Source: Polytrichum commune
Taxonomy: Eukaryota; Streptophyta; Polytrichopsida; Polytrichales; Polytrichaceae
DNA: 64,000 nucleotides
Reading direction: 5' to 3'
Assembly (NCBI GenBank): GCA_950295325.1
Contig: OX485806.1
Span: 4,092,001-4,156,000, forward strand
The notes beneath the pieces are model-generated. The model worked only from the letters and a program-made list of their open reading frames with translations. It ran no database searches and had not been told where the DNA came from. Below are positions 9,975 through 23,300 of this stretch, in pieces. A program made the position numbers and the translations under genes. Numbering within the stretch: position 1 is the stretch's first letter; each line of letters starts with the position of its first letter.

Positions 9975-12900
9975 TACTCCCTCACTTATGTCCTAAAACC
10001 CTAGGGAACGATGAGCTCAGTTCAAATCTCTCTCTCCTTGTTGTCACGATTCCATCCCATATATCACATATTTTGACATTGAAATAATCCACCAAAGAAA
10101 TCAAACTACACGCTCACACATATCACGTTGTCATTATTCCAATTGTTGACTTTTTTATTCCATAATGTCACATGCTACACTAATTATCTATCAACGGGCA
10201 TCCATGTTAACACTACAAACCTCCTCAACATCATGTGCACTTTAGTTGCCACATGTGTGATATTAGGTAGGTTATAGTGTATTACCGATCTTTTTAGATG
10301 AATTTAGAAAATATACCTCAAATTAATAAAGAAATACCAAAAGATGTTAACATGTAACCAATTGGGCTAGAATACATTACCCTTGATCTTCCTTTCCGTG
10401 TTGTTGCCATGCCCAATGTTATATACACCTATGATGTGGTGAAAATTGGTTGCATTGGATTGGCATCGTTTGATTTTTTATTATTATACCACTTGGGTAT
10501 AATATTGAGGATTTCACTTATTCTGATACCAATATGGTATGGGTATTTGATAGTTTTATTTTTTGGGGAACCTTTCAATTCTATGCATGCACAAGCCTCC
10601 ATACCTAAGTAAGATAGTTCTAGTTTGAATATTCTTTGCAATGGTATCAACCCTAATAATAACTCAAATATACAAAGATTTTGTCACCTTGATATATACC
10701 CACTAAATATCAATATATTGACTTAGTGTTATAATTTCTGTACCCACAGGGAGATTCTTTGATATCATTATTGATGTTGATTAGTGATACCCACACATTC
10801 ACCTACATACTCATCCAACATTGGTAAAAACACACTACTTATTCACTAGGAATAATGAGTGCCTAGTTGCATACAAAGTAAAGTAAGTGGGCCTCAATGT
10901 AGATGGTGCTAGAACCATTGCTTTATGCATGCATGGCATTACATACATAATATCATGGCATCCTTAGATTTGGAAAGTTCCAATTGACTCTCGCTAGCAA
11001 TTGATAGAGGATTCCCACACACCATTGTATGTTTTAATTTGAATTAGGTATGCAAATTTTATAAGGTTCAAAGTTCTATGGTAGCCAACCAAGAGATGAC
11101 CGGAGATCAACATGGGAACCTAATGTTTAAGTGGTGGGTATTGTCATAATCAATATGCATATATTGTGCATAGATTTGGAGGTGTTGGTTTTAGCATCAT
11201 CTACATTAACAATGGATACATTTAACTAAGCACCCAACTTCTCCTAGGTTGGTAAACACATGATTAATGCGAGATGATTAGTGAATCCAAATCGAGGTTG
11301 TGGTCATCTTCCTCGTAGTCTTTGGAGCTCATACAAATATCGCAATCACTGTCAAGTGAAGATTTCCATAACAATATTTAGTTTCTATGCAACATTTTGT
11401 GGATCCATGAATTTGATAAGGATTGTGTTGGGATGATTTCTTAATGATTCACTGGGAGGTCAAATTGAACATTGAAACTACACTAAATATTGTATGTAGT
11501 GTCACCATTGCTATTTGTCTTGCTCAACACCTATCGTAAATCGCCCATGTAGTGTCCCCAACACTACATGTAAACCTAACATTATTTGTTATTTCTTGTC
11601 AAAAAAAAAGTTGCACGACATAGATTTACAATGTTGTAGTTAAAGTCACTTATCAAGTGCTTTTTCAACCAATTTTTAATCACCAAACACCATCACCGGT
11701 ATTCCTAAAGTAGTTTGTGTCAAACCCATAAGTCAACATAGTAACATTTCCAAACTCGGTAGCATTGAACCATCTCCCTTCTACAAAGCCGCACTCAATT
11801 GGCCGCCAACCTAAAGGAGGCTCTCATCATGCACACGCCATTCCATCACATGCAGCAAAGCATGCGATATTTAATATTGGACAAAAAATATCAACAAGAG
11901 GTTAGATAATGTTACGTTGTTCTTCTTGCGTCGTCATTCATTCCGCCCCCCCAAATTGATGTGGACGATTGAATAGTTGTAACATATGAACACCCAATCC
12001 CATCTCTTGTTAAACACACACACCACTCACATTTTGAGTAGAACTATTTATTTTCGATCAGGACCCCGTCAGGAATTTACATGGTGTCATAATTTCGATC
12101 AAGTTGGGACTGATTATAGTATATTCATTTCGCATGTGGTTAAAACAAGGTAACCCATGTGAAGCTAGTTGGCATCACCTCTTACCCACAAAAAGTGGAG
12201 GTGGCACCTTACAAGGCAAAAAGCCATTTTTCTTAACATGTGTGTGTAAAACAATTCACCTCACTGTAGCAAAGTGGCCACTAGTAGCCGGAAAAAAAAA
12301 GGGTTGCTCGAGACTTCAATTTTTTATTGGCAAAAGTTCAATTGGTTGTTTGAACATTACAAAATGTGAATGACTTTGTGTGGTAGAAATGTTACATTCT
12401 TATTAAATAGTTATAGCACCACGCAACGCGAAATAGTAACGCACAGTAATTGAGATAATCACTTAGTTATTCTTTTATTAGGTTTCTTTAAGCTTTGATG
12501 GGGTTTTTTGGGGTTAGCTTGAAAGATGATTCCAACATATCCTAGGATGTAGTGTTTGGACAAAGTATGGATGGCAACTGAAAATTTCAAAGTATCATAG
12601 GATTACCCAAGGTTTGTGGTAAAAACAAGTCCCATGTAGGTTGAGGCTCACTCGTTCTAATTACAATCTATCAATCTAATTTGGGATATCCAATGCCGTT
12701 TTGGAATTAAATTGATCATTTAATTTTAAAAAAAAATTATTTCATTTTCACAAAGTTTTCACCCGCCACAATGGTTAAATTTATATATGTACATACCTTA
12801 GACATCGCAAAAGCTCTATGCGCATCTTCCAAGGGCACCGATAAGCTACACTATACATCTGATATATTGTGGTCCACACCATTCATCATTCACCCAATAA

Positions 12901-13655
12901 AGTGATCTTGCAATCATTGGGAAGCAACCAAAGAAGGTGTCATGAGATAAATGTTGTTGCACGACAAAGCATGAATGAAGGTCCCACTACTCAACATGGC
13001 ACGTTAACTTTATGCCATATTAAGTAGTGTAGTAGGTTTGTTTTGAAAAGCAATTCAATACTAGGGTTGACGTGTGGGTTTTGTTTCATGGCAACTAAAA
13101 TATTTTGTCTAATTTTTGCAATATGCCATTTGGAATTACACATTTCTATAACATTCTACTGAAACTATCATTTCTTACCCAAATAACACACCGAATAATG
13201 TGATATAATTTAGTTGATAAAATTTTGATAATGTTGGTAAAAAAAGTCATAGCGAAACGTAACTCCGAATGGTAACCCACACTAACTAGACAAAATAGTG
13301 TACAAGGAGGGGCGGAGGGCTTGTGGTACAATATTCCCCTTGAAGACTTTTAGTAATTAGCTTCTCTTGCATCACATCTAATTTAATGGTGGTTTAGTTC
13401 TTAAATTAGGAATCTTAGGGCCATACAAAACTTCTATGTAAATTCACCCTCCCCCATGATACACTAAATTTTCCTATTAGCTGGCAGGATAATTATGCAA
13501 ACATAATTAGTATGGGCCTCACTTTAATTGTTCTAGTCAAGGTAAAAACAATGTGGGCCCAAGACTCATGGCTTTCCCTTACGTCTTTTGGAGCCTTCCA
13601 ACCAACAACTTACATAGAATAAAATAGTCACCCACATCAACGTTTTACAAAAACA
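9975..13655. other. Intergenic, gene-free region
   Basis: AT-rich DNA with no recognisable gene. It holds a partial repeat E (10280-10385), a block at 10740-10830 resembling 60490-60565 (GATGTTGATTA then CATTCACCTACATAC and CCAACATT), and half of a MITE at 11478-11660. Short frames here show no family motif. Confidence 0.6.
11478..11660. mobile_element. 5' half of an ACTACACTAAATAT MITE
   Basis: Begins ACTACACTAAATATTGTATG and continues with TGTCTTGCTCAACAC and CATTATTTGTTATTTCTTGT, matching the copies at 39610-39982 and 48004-48329. The right terminal repeat was not found, so the copy looks truncated. Confidence 0.65.
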
Positions 13656-14604
13656 ATTACCGTAGGTTCAAAGTTGGTTCGACAGAAAATAACTCTAAAA
13701 ATAGATGCCAACAAATTTGGAATATTATTGGCATTTTTTGCCAAATATAAAATTTATTATTTTTCAAAATTGCCCAAAAGTAAGAAATTTTTACTTCTCA
13801 CTAGAGTTTTACTTACAGTGGAAGCATATGTGAATTTTGAAAGAGAGAAGGTGCTCCTTTTGTAATCAAGCTCACTTACATTAGTCCACAAAGAATATGG
13901 GTTAAGAAGTAGCAAGACTCTAGGTGAGGCTTTTCAAATGTGTTGTACACAAATTTTTGGAGTCCAATTGAGCATAGAAGATGAAGTTTTATAGAATTTT
14001 GTCCAACTAACAAAAGTTGAGAAATCAATCCTTCTTCTACCTCCAACAAGTTTTGTGTCAAAATAAGTCTTTATGCAAAAGATATGGACAAAACATTGCA
14101 GCCGTGTAAAGATCAAAAAAATAAAATGCGTTCATAACAGTTTTTCGGAGCTCATTTGTGCATAGAAGATCAACTTTTTTGGAATTTTGTTGGTCTAAGA
14201 AAAGTTTAGAAATCAAGTAATCTTTCACCTCCAACAAATTTTATGTCATTTGAAGACTCTATGCAAAAGTTATGCGTGTTATAAAAATGAAGTCTAACTC
14301 GGTGCTTCACCTCAAAGTTTACATATCCCATATGCATTGTTGAACACAACTCCACTCTACTTGCATAAAGCACAGAGCATTCTCAACTCTTCACTCACAT
14401 CTTACTTGTCATTCAATGCAAGAGAGATGTACAAGGTATAAGCTTAAATAGAAAATTAAAAATGAATTTAAGCTGTATTTTTAAAAATTAAAAGAGAAAT
14501 TGCCAAAAATGTGAATATACTATTTTTAGGTGCCGAACCTACTTTTTGAACTTTAATTAATTATTCGGCTAACATGTGTCAAACCAGCTATGAACCTACG
14601 GTAG
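13656..14604. mobile_element. TIR-bounded element of about 950 bp with internal duplication
   Basis: ATTACCGTAGGTTCAAAGTT (13656 on) is inverted at the right end (14576-14604), about 24 of 29 positions matching. Inside, two tandem related segments of about 170-200 bp occur (about 13944-14110 and 14140-14282), sharing GCATAGAAGAT, GAATTTTGT, GAAATCAA and CACCTCCAACAA-like strings. No transposase was found. The inner right end resembles part of the MITE at 48545. Confidence 0.6.
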
Positions 14605-14887
14605 TATGGCCCACAATTGTTTTAGACTAACGATTTAGTGTGTGCTGAAAATTAATGTGCCCCACATCAGTCCTCACTATGTTTTTATAGAATTATTGTG
14701 GCCCTCACTAATAAGACAATCGAGTGTAGCTGCCATGGAACTTTATTTCTTATGAGTGACAATAGGAAATTATCGCATAAGAATGGACATCTCATGCATC
14801 CAACATGAAATCTCGAACTTGTAGGACCTATATATGTTTGTGGTCGATGCATCTCAAATGACTTGAACTACACCGTTTATAATATTT

Positions 14888-15245
14888 AGTATCATGTACA
14901 CTATTTGCAAAGGGCCAACACTAGATGCCTAGAGGTGTCAAAGTGTCATGCTTGCTAGTTGCCAATATTATTCCATTTGGCAACATAAGTAACTTCTTTG
15001 AGTGAAGAAATATCTACATTATGACATTTGTAGTAGCACATTGAGATAGTTTAGATGATAGTCTTGTGTTTTAGTATGCAGGGGAAGATACCTTGAGTGT
15101 GCTATCGGCAAGTGTCATGTATTTATATTTTAGCTTACAAGAGGAAGATATTCTTGAGCATACTAATGGTAGGTGCCACTTGTGCACACTTTAGTCAACT
15201 TGTAGACTATTGTGTAACATAGGCATGCACCTCATCACGCTATTG
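14888..15245 (+). repeat. Dispersed repeat C, copy 1
   Basis: Diverged copy of 58430-58815; its right part also matches 19708-19945. Shared strings: CTATTTGCAAAGGGCC, AGGTGTCAAAGTGTCA, ACATTATGACATTT, GAGGAAGATATTCTTGAGCAT, CAACTTGTAGAC and TGTGTAACATA. The TTTTAGT...GAAGATA...GAGCATACTA unit of about 60 bp is itself repeated in tandem. Confidence 0.75.
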
Positions 15246-15257
15246 AATCAGTGATCG

Positions 15258-15825
15258 GGAAGATTTTTGAGCATAGTTGGTTGAGATCCTAGTGTTTGCA
15301 AGTCCCACCCGTGACATGTTGACATCCTTCGGTTCTCCTTTATTGAATTGGGGGGTATGTTCTATGAATTCCTCTAAAGTGATCGGTAATTTTCCTGCAG
15401 TCTTGAACTTCAACCGGTTATTTCTCAAACTCAACTGGTTCATCTGTGACTAACTGTTGGTTCTCCCCGATCATGGTATTGAATATACACATGCCAAGAT
15501 ATTAGTAAGCGCACTTGAACATCAAGTGTCATCATGGGGTGACACTTATGGTGAAGTTGTTAATCATCAATGTACCTAGCATACGCCTCACAATAGGGTG
15601 CGTGATAGTGTCCGAGGAGATTTTTGGGCATAGCATGTCGAGATCCTAGTGTTTCCAATATCAACCTATTACATGTTCACATCTTTCGGATTTTCTTTAT
15701 TAATTTGAGGAATATTCTACAAACTCCTCTAAATTGATCAATAATATTCATGAAGTCTTGAACATCAACCGGTTATTTCTCAAACCCAACTGGTTCATTT
15801 GTAACTAGATGTCGGTTCTCCCTGT
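15258..15825. repeat. Two copies of a block of about 200 bp (repeat E, inverted)
   Basis: 15258-15475 recurs at about 15620-15825: GAGATCCTAGTGTTT, CCTCTAAA(G/T)TGATC, GTCTTGAAC(T/A)TCAACCGG, TTATTTCTCAAAC and CCAACTGGTTCAT. These are reverse-complement copies of repeat E. A short minus frame (MNQLSLRNNRLKF...) crosses the first copy but is not conserved as protein. Confidence 0.75.
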
Positions 15826-17635
15826 CCATAAGACTAAAATCATTATACTTGGCTGCAACAAAAGGAAAATTAAACCAAGAGGCGTTTTACCTAGACAAGG
15901 ACCAAATGGAGATCACCCGTATACCTTGGGATTGATTTTTATTCAAATGATTACTTTGAGCCATCTAGTGAAAGGCGAGGAATCACAAGTATGAAAGCCA
16001 TGATGGGAACTTCAAGGAAAGAAGTGGTAGTTGGCATCACATGTTGGGAACTCAAATCTCACCTATTCAAGGCTTGAGTACTTCCTACTTCCACGTATGG
16101 CATTAAAATTTAGGGAGGCGACTTGAAATACTCTCATTGGAAAGCCTTTGAGAAGGGCATGAAGATGCATATGATATCTCACATCAAAGTGCGTTCTTTG
16201 ACTACCTATCATATCTAATTGGCTGAATTCGGAGAATCTCCCATAGAGTTGTACGCTCTCAAGCTTACTGTAGGCTTTCAACAACGGCTCGCCCACCTAT
16301 CCCCCTCTTGGCTAGTCAGTAAAGCAACCTCACTCTCCCAACACCTGGCTAAATAAGGATTTAAAACTTGGTACAAATCGACCACCATGTGGAAGACATC
16401 ATGGGGTTTATTTCATTGGGGAACCCATGACACCCTAACCACATCAAAACACAACATATCTTGATATCAAGGAGGCTTCTCTTGCTAAAACAATGAAACA
16501 CTTTCCATCTCTCTGGGAAGAAACTAGATTACCTCCACCTAAAAGATTCTCTTAAATACGAATATGAATTGTACTCGAAACAACCATTGACTCCACCCCA
16601 ACGCAAGTGACACTGAATATCGTAAACGGTATCGATCGATTTGAGGTCTCTGAAGCTACTTACAATGTCAAATCAGCTAACAAAAGTAACCTCTGAGCTG
16701 CATGCTGTTTTTTGGACTCTTTTTTTTGGGTGAATGTGTTGTATACTCGTATCGAAAATAATTCCCTTTGGGCTGTCGTGTGTGCAGTGTTAAGGCCAAT
16801 CGCACTTGGCTGCCGATGTGGAGGCTGTCTGAAGGAGACTAGAATCTAACTTAGACTTTAAAGCATCTCGATGAAGAACAAAACAACAGACCGTTATCTA
16901 TGTTCGGGGAGAACGACGGCTAGTTCATTATCAGCCGATGGATTTCCCCTCATGGCCGGTCCAAATTTCCAACCATCGGATGGCAATCCGACTGTAATTT
17001 CAATCCTCCGGCAATTAGCTGATGGACCAGAAAATGTCCCGGAAATGTAGCCGATTCTTCTTGTGAGTTACTGGATTTCAGCCGGAAGCATCCAGAGCGC
17101 TATTTGTCTGGGGCATCTGATGATGCACTTGAGGAAGTACCCTAAACCTGAAACTTTTTGAATTATGCAACCTTTCCATGACCAAATCCAATTGCTTCTA
17201 TCAAGAATTGGAGGACCCTTGGCCTTCAAGCGGTGAAGGCATTGCTAGGTTCAATTCCTGCTAAGGATATTAACTCTTCAAATTTAAAGTTTTGAACATG
17301 CCTTTCTTTTCACTTATTCAAGATTTTGTACTAAGAAATGATTTCTAATAAATTTTCATACATTATTTAAACAATTAGTGCCGATATGAATTCCACTTAA
17401 TCAGATATTGGCCAATGAAAATATGAAAATATAGGCAATTGGCCGATTGATTTTACAAAAGACCGGCTCTTGCCGATGTAAATTGAAAAAAATCCAACCC
17501 TTCGTAGCAACTATTGGCAATTAGCCACTAAGGCTTCAAAAACTTCCCAAACTCTGACCGTTATGGTAGGTATATTGCAGGAAAATATTATCCAGACTCG
17601 AATGTTTGGCATTAATTGCACACAGATGACTTAAT
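15826..17635. other. Intergenic, gene-free region
   Basis: No gene recognised. The minus frame at 16063-16296 (77 codons) has no family signature. GC is somewhat higher at 16750-17110, but no reading frame was convincing there. Confidence 0.5.
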
Positions 17636-18133
17636 GGCCACTTCACACACGAGACTGAGAGCCCGTGACCAGTCCACTTCATGCACTCCCATTGGTGGAA
17701 AAGGCGGAGCCGGTCCAAGTTCGCTTCACACTACGCTTGAGGGACCAATGGAGTATGTGAATGCAAGATGGATGTGAAGTCTACATGGATTCCTACGTGG
17801 CATCGAATGGATCATGTTTCATGGTTACTTGGATTATTTTCAAAAACCGTTTCTTGGAGGTAGGCTTAACACAAAACCGGGAGACCATGGCACTCTGAAT
17901 GCTCACAACTGTTGATTTATTTGATTTTATCATGTGTGAGGACCCACATGAATAGAAACTCATTGAAATAGCATTTGGTTGAGGGCTTGGTCACATATGG
18001 CTACACTCTACACTTGAGGATCCGTGACCACACTACATGATTTTGGAGGTGTCTTGGGACGGCCTTTGAACACTTTTTTTTGGCCTCTCACAATTTCATG
18101 GTCACGGCTCTTGGCTCATGTGTGAAGTGGCCC
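17636..18133. mobile_element. MITE family B, copy 2 (about 500 bp)
   Basis: Full-length relative of 9470-9961: GGCCACTTCACACACGAGAC at the left, CTCATGTGTGAAGTGGCCCT at the right. The interior shares TTGGTGGAAAAGGCGGAGCC and TTCGCTTCACACTACGCTTG. Non-coding. Confidence 0.85.
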
Positions 18134-18639
18134 TAAGGTAGACATGCTTAATTTGGCTACTTATATTAATCCGCCCTCTATATTGAAGTGCTATGTGGTT
18201 TGGTGTAGCTCCAAGAATGGATATCAAGCGGACATGTGTCTAAAAAAAATTGGACTAGGTGCTCAAAATATGATCACCGTCTTAGATACAATAATCAACG
18301 TACATGACCGGTTCATGAGTATAATAATCTTCACTTTGATAATAATATATGATATTTATGTGAGCGTCGAATATTATGAGGAAAGTGACTACAACCTCAA
18401 TTTGGATTTGCTAATTATCTTGTAGTAATTGCATGTTTCGTGTCATAAAAGTGGGCTAGTTAGAAAAAATACCCATTTAAGTCCCATCTACTTTATTTGG
18501 AAGCCATAAAAAAGGCATCAAGTGACTCTTGGGAGTAATCAAAGAAAAGCAATATAGAAGTGCTTGAAAGCAAACTATAACCAATTGCTCATCCACGAGC
18601 ATAAGGGTAATGACGACTCGTGACAATATTTGTCTATTT

Positions 18640-18810
18640 AGGTGCAATATCATCCATATTATGTCCATGAAATGGTCAGTTTTGGACTAGATATTGTACT
18701 TGGATTACCTTGCCATGGGTTGCAACAAGGCATCCTTGTGGTACTAATAAATCTTGGTAGCGATGTGTACATAATGATGATAATGTTGCGAAGAGAACAT
18801 GCTATGATCT
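18640..18810 (+). pseudogene. Possible retrotransposon integrase remnant
   Basis: A short plus frame reads SFGLDIVLGLPCHGLQQGIL followed by VVLINLGSD. This recalls the D-(F/I)-V-x-G-L-P...VVVDR block of Ty3/gypsy integrases, but with a frame change just before it and a degenerate remainder. No other pol domains were found nearby. The assignment is weak. Confidence 0.25.
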
Positions 18811-19707
18811 ATAATTGGCATGTTTGTGTCCAATGAAGACATGACATGTCTACGAGATTCAAGGTGGTCAACACTATATTTGACAACCAACTCGAGGAGG
18901 TGGATGACTCGCCAATTTTACAGCTTGTCATCCACTATCCTCTCAATTGTTATTTAGTCTATGAAAATCACAACCTCATGAGTCTATGATTTGGGAGCAC
19001 CTATTGGATCCCTTTCTAGTAAAGACCATTGTAATAGAAACCACTATCTTAAAGTTGAAATGTACTCTTTTATGATTTTATGGTAATTTAGGACACAATT
19101 TGAAACCATTATATTAACAAATTGACTACTTATTATGTCAATTATTTTATGTGCCCCTCCCCCCTCCTCCCAAACAAAGCAAGAATATTTGTTTACAATT
19201 CGTACATTCAAGCTGACACTTGAAAATTTGGGTGGAGTTGAAATCCTGGCACTATCCACAAGAATCATTATTTATCCTAATACTATTCATAGGAGATGTT
19301 GTTCATCTTAATATTATTCACTAAGAATACTACTCATAACAAAACTATCATTGAAAATACTGACACTAATCACAATATTATTACTACTCATACTTGCACT
19401 ATTCATTTATTGATATCAAAGTCAGTTCTTCTCATGAAGCCAAGATAGTGAAGACCCATGTTAGATACTAAATATAGAATGGAAAACAACCATACAACTA
19501 AGTAACATTATGATTTTAAAACAAAAGGTTTTGACTAGAATGGCTAGAATAGGCACCTGACAAGCCACCCTAAACCCACCTTGAACAAACCCATGATAAA
19601 GTGGAGTCCATTACCTACCCTACTACAAAGGCTAATATGGGGTGGCATCACTAATGGCACCTAATGCCATCACTCGTTTAGCACCCTCTACCTTAATGAC
19701 AATTGTT
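18811..19707. other. Intergenic, low-complexity AT-rich region
   Basis: No gene. From 19258 to 19410 degenerate repeats of ATTATT/ACTATTCAT-type units occur (for example CTAATACTATTCATA, TTAATATTATTCACT). Confidence 0.45.
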
Positions 19708-19945
19708 ATGTGTTTACATTTTGGTGTGTAAGAGGAAGGTATTTTTGAGCATACTAATTGCAAGTGATCATTTGTGTATACTTTAATCAACTTATAGATC
19801 ATTATGTAACATACGCATGCACCTCATAACACTATTGAACATACTCATGCCAAGATATTAGTGAGCACACTTGAACACAAGTATCATGAGATGACACCTA
19901 TGGTGAAGTCATCAATGTAACTTAGCATACGCCTCAAAATAGGGT
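19708..19945 (+). repeat. Dispersed repeat C, partial copy 2
   Basis: Matches the right part of 14888-15245 and the adjoining 15480-15600: AAGAGGAAGGTATTTTTGAG, CATACTAATTGCAAGTG, ATGCACCTCATAACACTATTGAAC, CCAAGATATTAGTGAGC and GCATACGCCTCAAAATAGGGT. Confidence 0.65.
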
Positions 19946-20340
19946 AAGTCACACTATTACACATGTGGCACTAAATATCATCAACAGTGTAGCATGATAA
20001 GAATGATAAGCATGATAAACTTAACAGCATTCACAAGCTTACCACAATCAATAACTATTAACACCAATTATGACTATTGATGCAAGTTCAATGCAAACAT
20101 ATTGGAATAACAAGAAAAAGTTGTATCAGAACAAATGGAATCGAATAAAAGAATAAAAAGGCTGCAACATCATTTTCAAAAGAAAAACAAGGGCCAATGG
20201 GGGCCTTCTTCATCTAGGATTTGAATTGCAGGTTTTGCTTCTGCTTTGTTCATAATATCAAGCTATAACATTGCTTGCAATGAATTTTTCATCAAGATCA
20301 TTCAAACAGCACAAATAAGTTGCTACATGAATAGAGGAAA

Positions 20341-23300
20341 TCAGAAGAGGGGCATGGATGGAGGGAAGCGAACAGCTAGCCATCCTTGTTCATACTTCAC
20401 CCAATTTGACCATCCCATTTCTTCAAGAAGCTTGATCCGAAGCTCAAACAAATTTTTCTGAGGTGGCTTGCCCTCATCTTGTATCAAGTCATTCAATGCC
20501 TGTTACATCAGAATAGAAAAAATCAACAAGTGCAAGTACAAGAGTAAGCAAGTTATTTCTAACTAATCCACACCAGATACCAACAGATAGTAGAAAGAAC
20601 AAGTTAACAGATGAATATACAGGAAACAGGAGCAGTATTTGCTGATTTCCCCTCAAGGCTTTTTTCTTGGTCAAACTTGAATTCCACTTTGAAGATGAAT
20701 TAGATTGATTCTGAGCTCAACTCATGAAATGGAATTGAAATCTGAGTCTACTTCACAAATCTGTAAAATTTCAAAGATTGAGCTTTTTCTGGCATTTGCA
20801 AGTTCTGTAGGTCTAAGATTTCAACTACACTACATAGCAGGTTTTCCTATCAAATGCACATTAGATACTATAAGAAATTGTGAAGGGAAGAGATTATCAT
20901 AAATGAAAGGTATAATTGAAGGTGCAAGATATGGTTCACAGTATGGAAATGAAGGGTTGAAAGATGGATTATCACTCAGCAGTTTCTGACTCCAAAATCC
21001 TAATTTTATTGCTCACCTTCACAGCACTTCCAAGTCGACCCGCTCGCTTTTCACGTTTTACTGTCAACATCAAGTACTTGGGGGAAGATATGTCCGCCCA
21101 TTTCCGCAATTCCGCATAATTTTCTTCAAACTTGTCTGCAGGTGGAGCTGGAGGGTTACTGCCCTGTGGCTCTTCAGGCGGTGTTGAGAAATCAGTCCTT
21201 GGTACTAAATCTTCTTCTCCACCTTCATCAAGACCTGAAGGAACTCCATAGCCCACCCCTATTTTACTAGCTGTTTGAAATAGTGAGAAACTAGCAATAG
21301 ATAATGTGCAGGTAAATTGGTGGTTGTCAGCTCAAGCAACCATCAAGCAAGTGTGTAAGTTTGTAGGCCTAAAGGGAGGATTGTTTGATGACCTAGAGAC
21401 GCCATAGTACTGAAAAGACGGATTTGGATTGTGCACTCACCTGTGGTGTCACCTGGAACTGACAATCCTGAAATAGTATCCTTGGATTTCTCTTCCTGCA
21501 ATTCAACACATGTAATTTATTTCAAGAAGTTACCTCAAAAGAAGTTCTCATAGGGCTACCTTATTTTTAGGAATTCACATCAGGCAATTCAGGATGATAT
21601 CCTATGTAGTAGAGAGTCCATCAAAGTCATCAATTTTACAAGTGAAAGCACCAAGTGTCCACATGAACCAACCATTGTCCTCCAGTCAAAAAGTACTATA
21701 GCCCACAACAAGAACCCACTCTACAGTGGCCGTAACATCTCATATCTTTAGAAACTTCAGTATGATTGAGTTCAATTTAGAGAAAAAATATATTAAAATG
21801 CTATGAGATTTAAGTACAGGAGTTCTTGAATCCTACATGGATGACCATAAAACCCCTGAACTGTGAGCATCTAGAAGTTGGGAATTTTGTGTGTCAACAT
21901 GTCCCAGAGGATGATAATGGAAAGCTCCATGACAAAGAATATCAAAAAAGTATTTTCTTGATGACTTCAAAGGGTACAATTACCTTTATAGTTTCTTGAT
22001 CTTCTTCCAGTTGAATAAGGGCTAGTCCTTTCTTGTACAATGCATCTGCCAATGCATCCCGCTGCTTGTCCATTTCCTTCTTCACTTCCTAAATATGGAC
22101 AGAAAGAGTCAGTCCTTATGCTCTGAACTGACTAGAATTTGTTTGCGAGGTACACACTTTTCAAAGGACTACCTGAGCTTATATTCGACCCCACATGTAA
22201 CTGCAGTCTTAACTGTTGTCTCATTTACATGCCTGTCACATGGATCCTTTCTAATACACAATAACCTGCATGCATTTCAAGACACTCTCCAAGAGATGTG
22301 ATCAGAAAGATCACCGCAGCTTTCTCGTCTTCAGATTCACTCTTCATTGCAAAGTGCCTTGCAAGAGCATCTGTGTCCACCAAGCGAATAACATCATCTG
22401 CTGCATCAATGACCTATGATCCAACAAAATTTGTCCCTCACATATTAGTTCCAAATCAAAAATAAGAGGAGAAAATAGCAGTCTCATGATTACATCATAT
22501 GACATGGGAAAGCATCTCAAATTGCAGTCTCCATGATTACATGTGAGGAACCCACATATTTTTGTAACAAATTAGTAAAAGAAGGAAGAGGCACCTTTGA
22601 AACACTAAACTTATCATCTTCCTTGCCTTGGGCTCCCGACACCTTGTTCAAAATCTCCACCATAAGTTGAAGATTTGTTGGATAGTCTACCTGCAATTAG
22701 AGGTGAATGAGAATTGGCTTGAACCAGATATTATTTGAGAGCTGCAAAATTTATATCTAACAAATACTACATTTGAGAATATCTCACCCATCCACCAAAG
22801 ATACTCAAACCAACCAAGTGTCAAAAAACACTCACCTTGAGTGTCTCACCAAGCTTCTCCCAATCTTCACGTTCTTCTTTTGTTGTCACAGGCAGGCCTG
22901 CAAGAACTTTGATCTTGGCATCTCTCACCTGCACCCCAATATAATGAGCTGAGATTTCTCTGGATTGAATATCTAGTAAGAGACACTAATGCAAGAAACC
23001 AATATCCAGTGAGCAATACTGCATTGACCAGCTCCTAGCAAAAAGCTTCATCACCATGCATGATACAACAACTGAAAACAACCTCCCAAGTATCAGCTTA
23101 TCACTGCTTTCATAATAAAAGTATTTAGTGTCACAACGCTCCCAACACATATTCTCATAATTGTCCAAGCAGATAGAGAGATGAAGATAGTAGTTATCAT
23201 ATCACTACTAGTTTTCTGTGACTGTAAAGAATAGGTTAATAGCTACAGTATCTATACATGTAACCATACCTCGTCCTCCAGGGTTTGAGCCACACTCTTC

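Noticed and set aside
16063-16296. 77-codon minus-strand frame
   Set aside because: No recognisable domain and no supporting neighbours.
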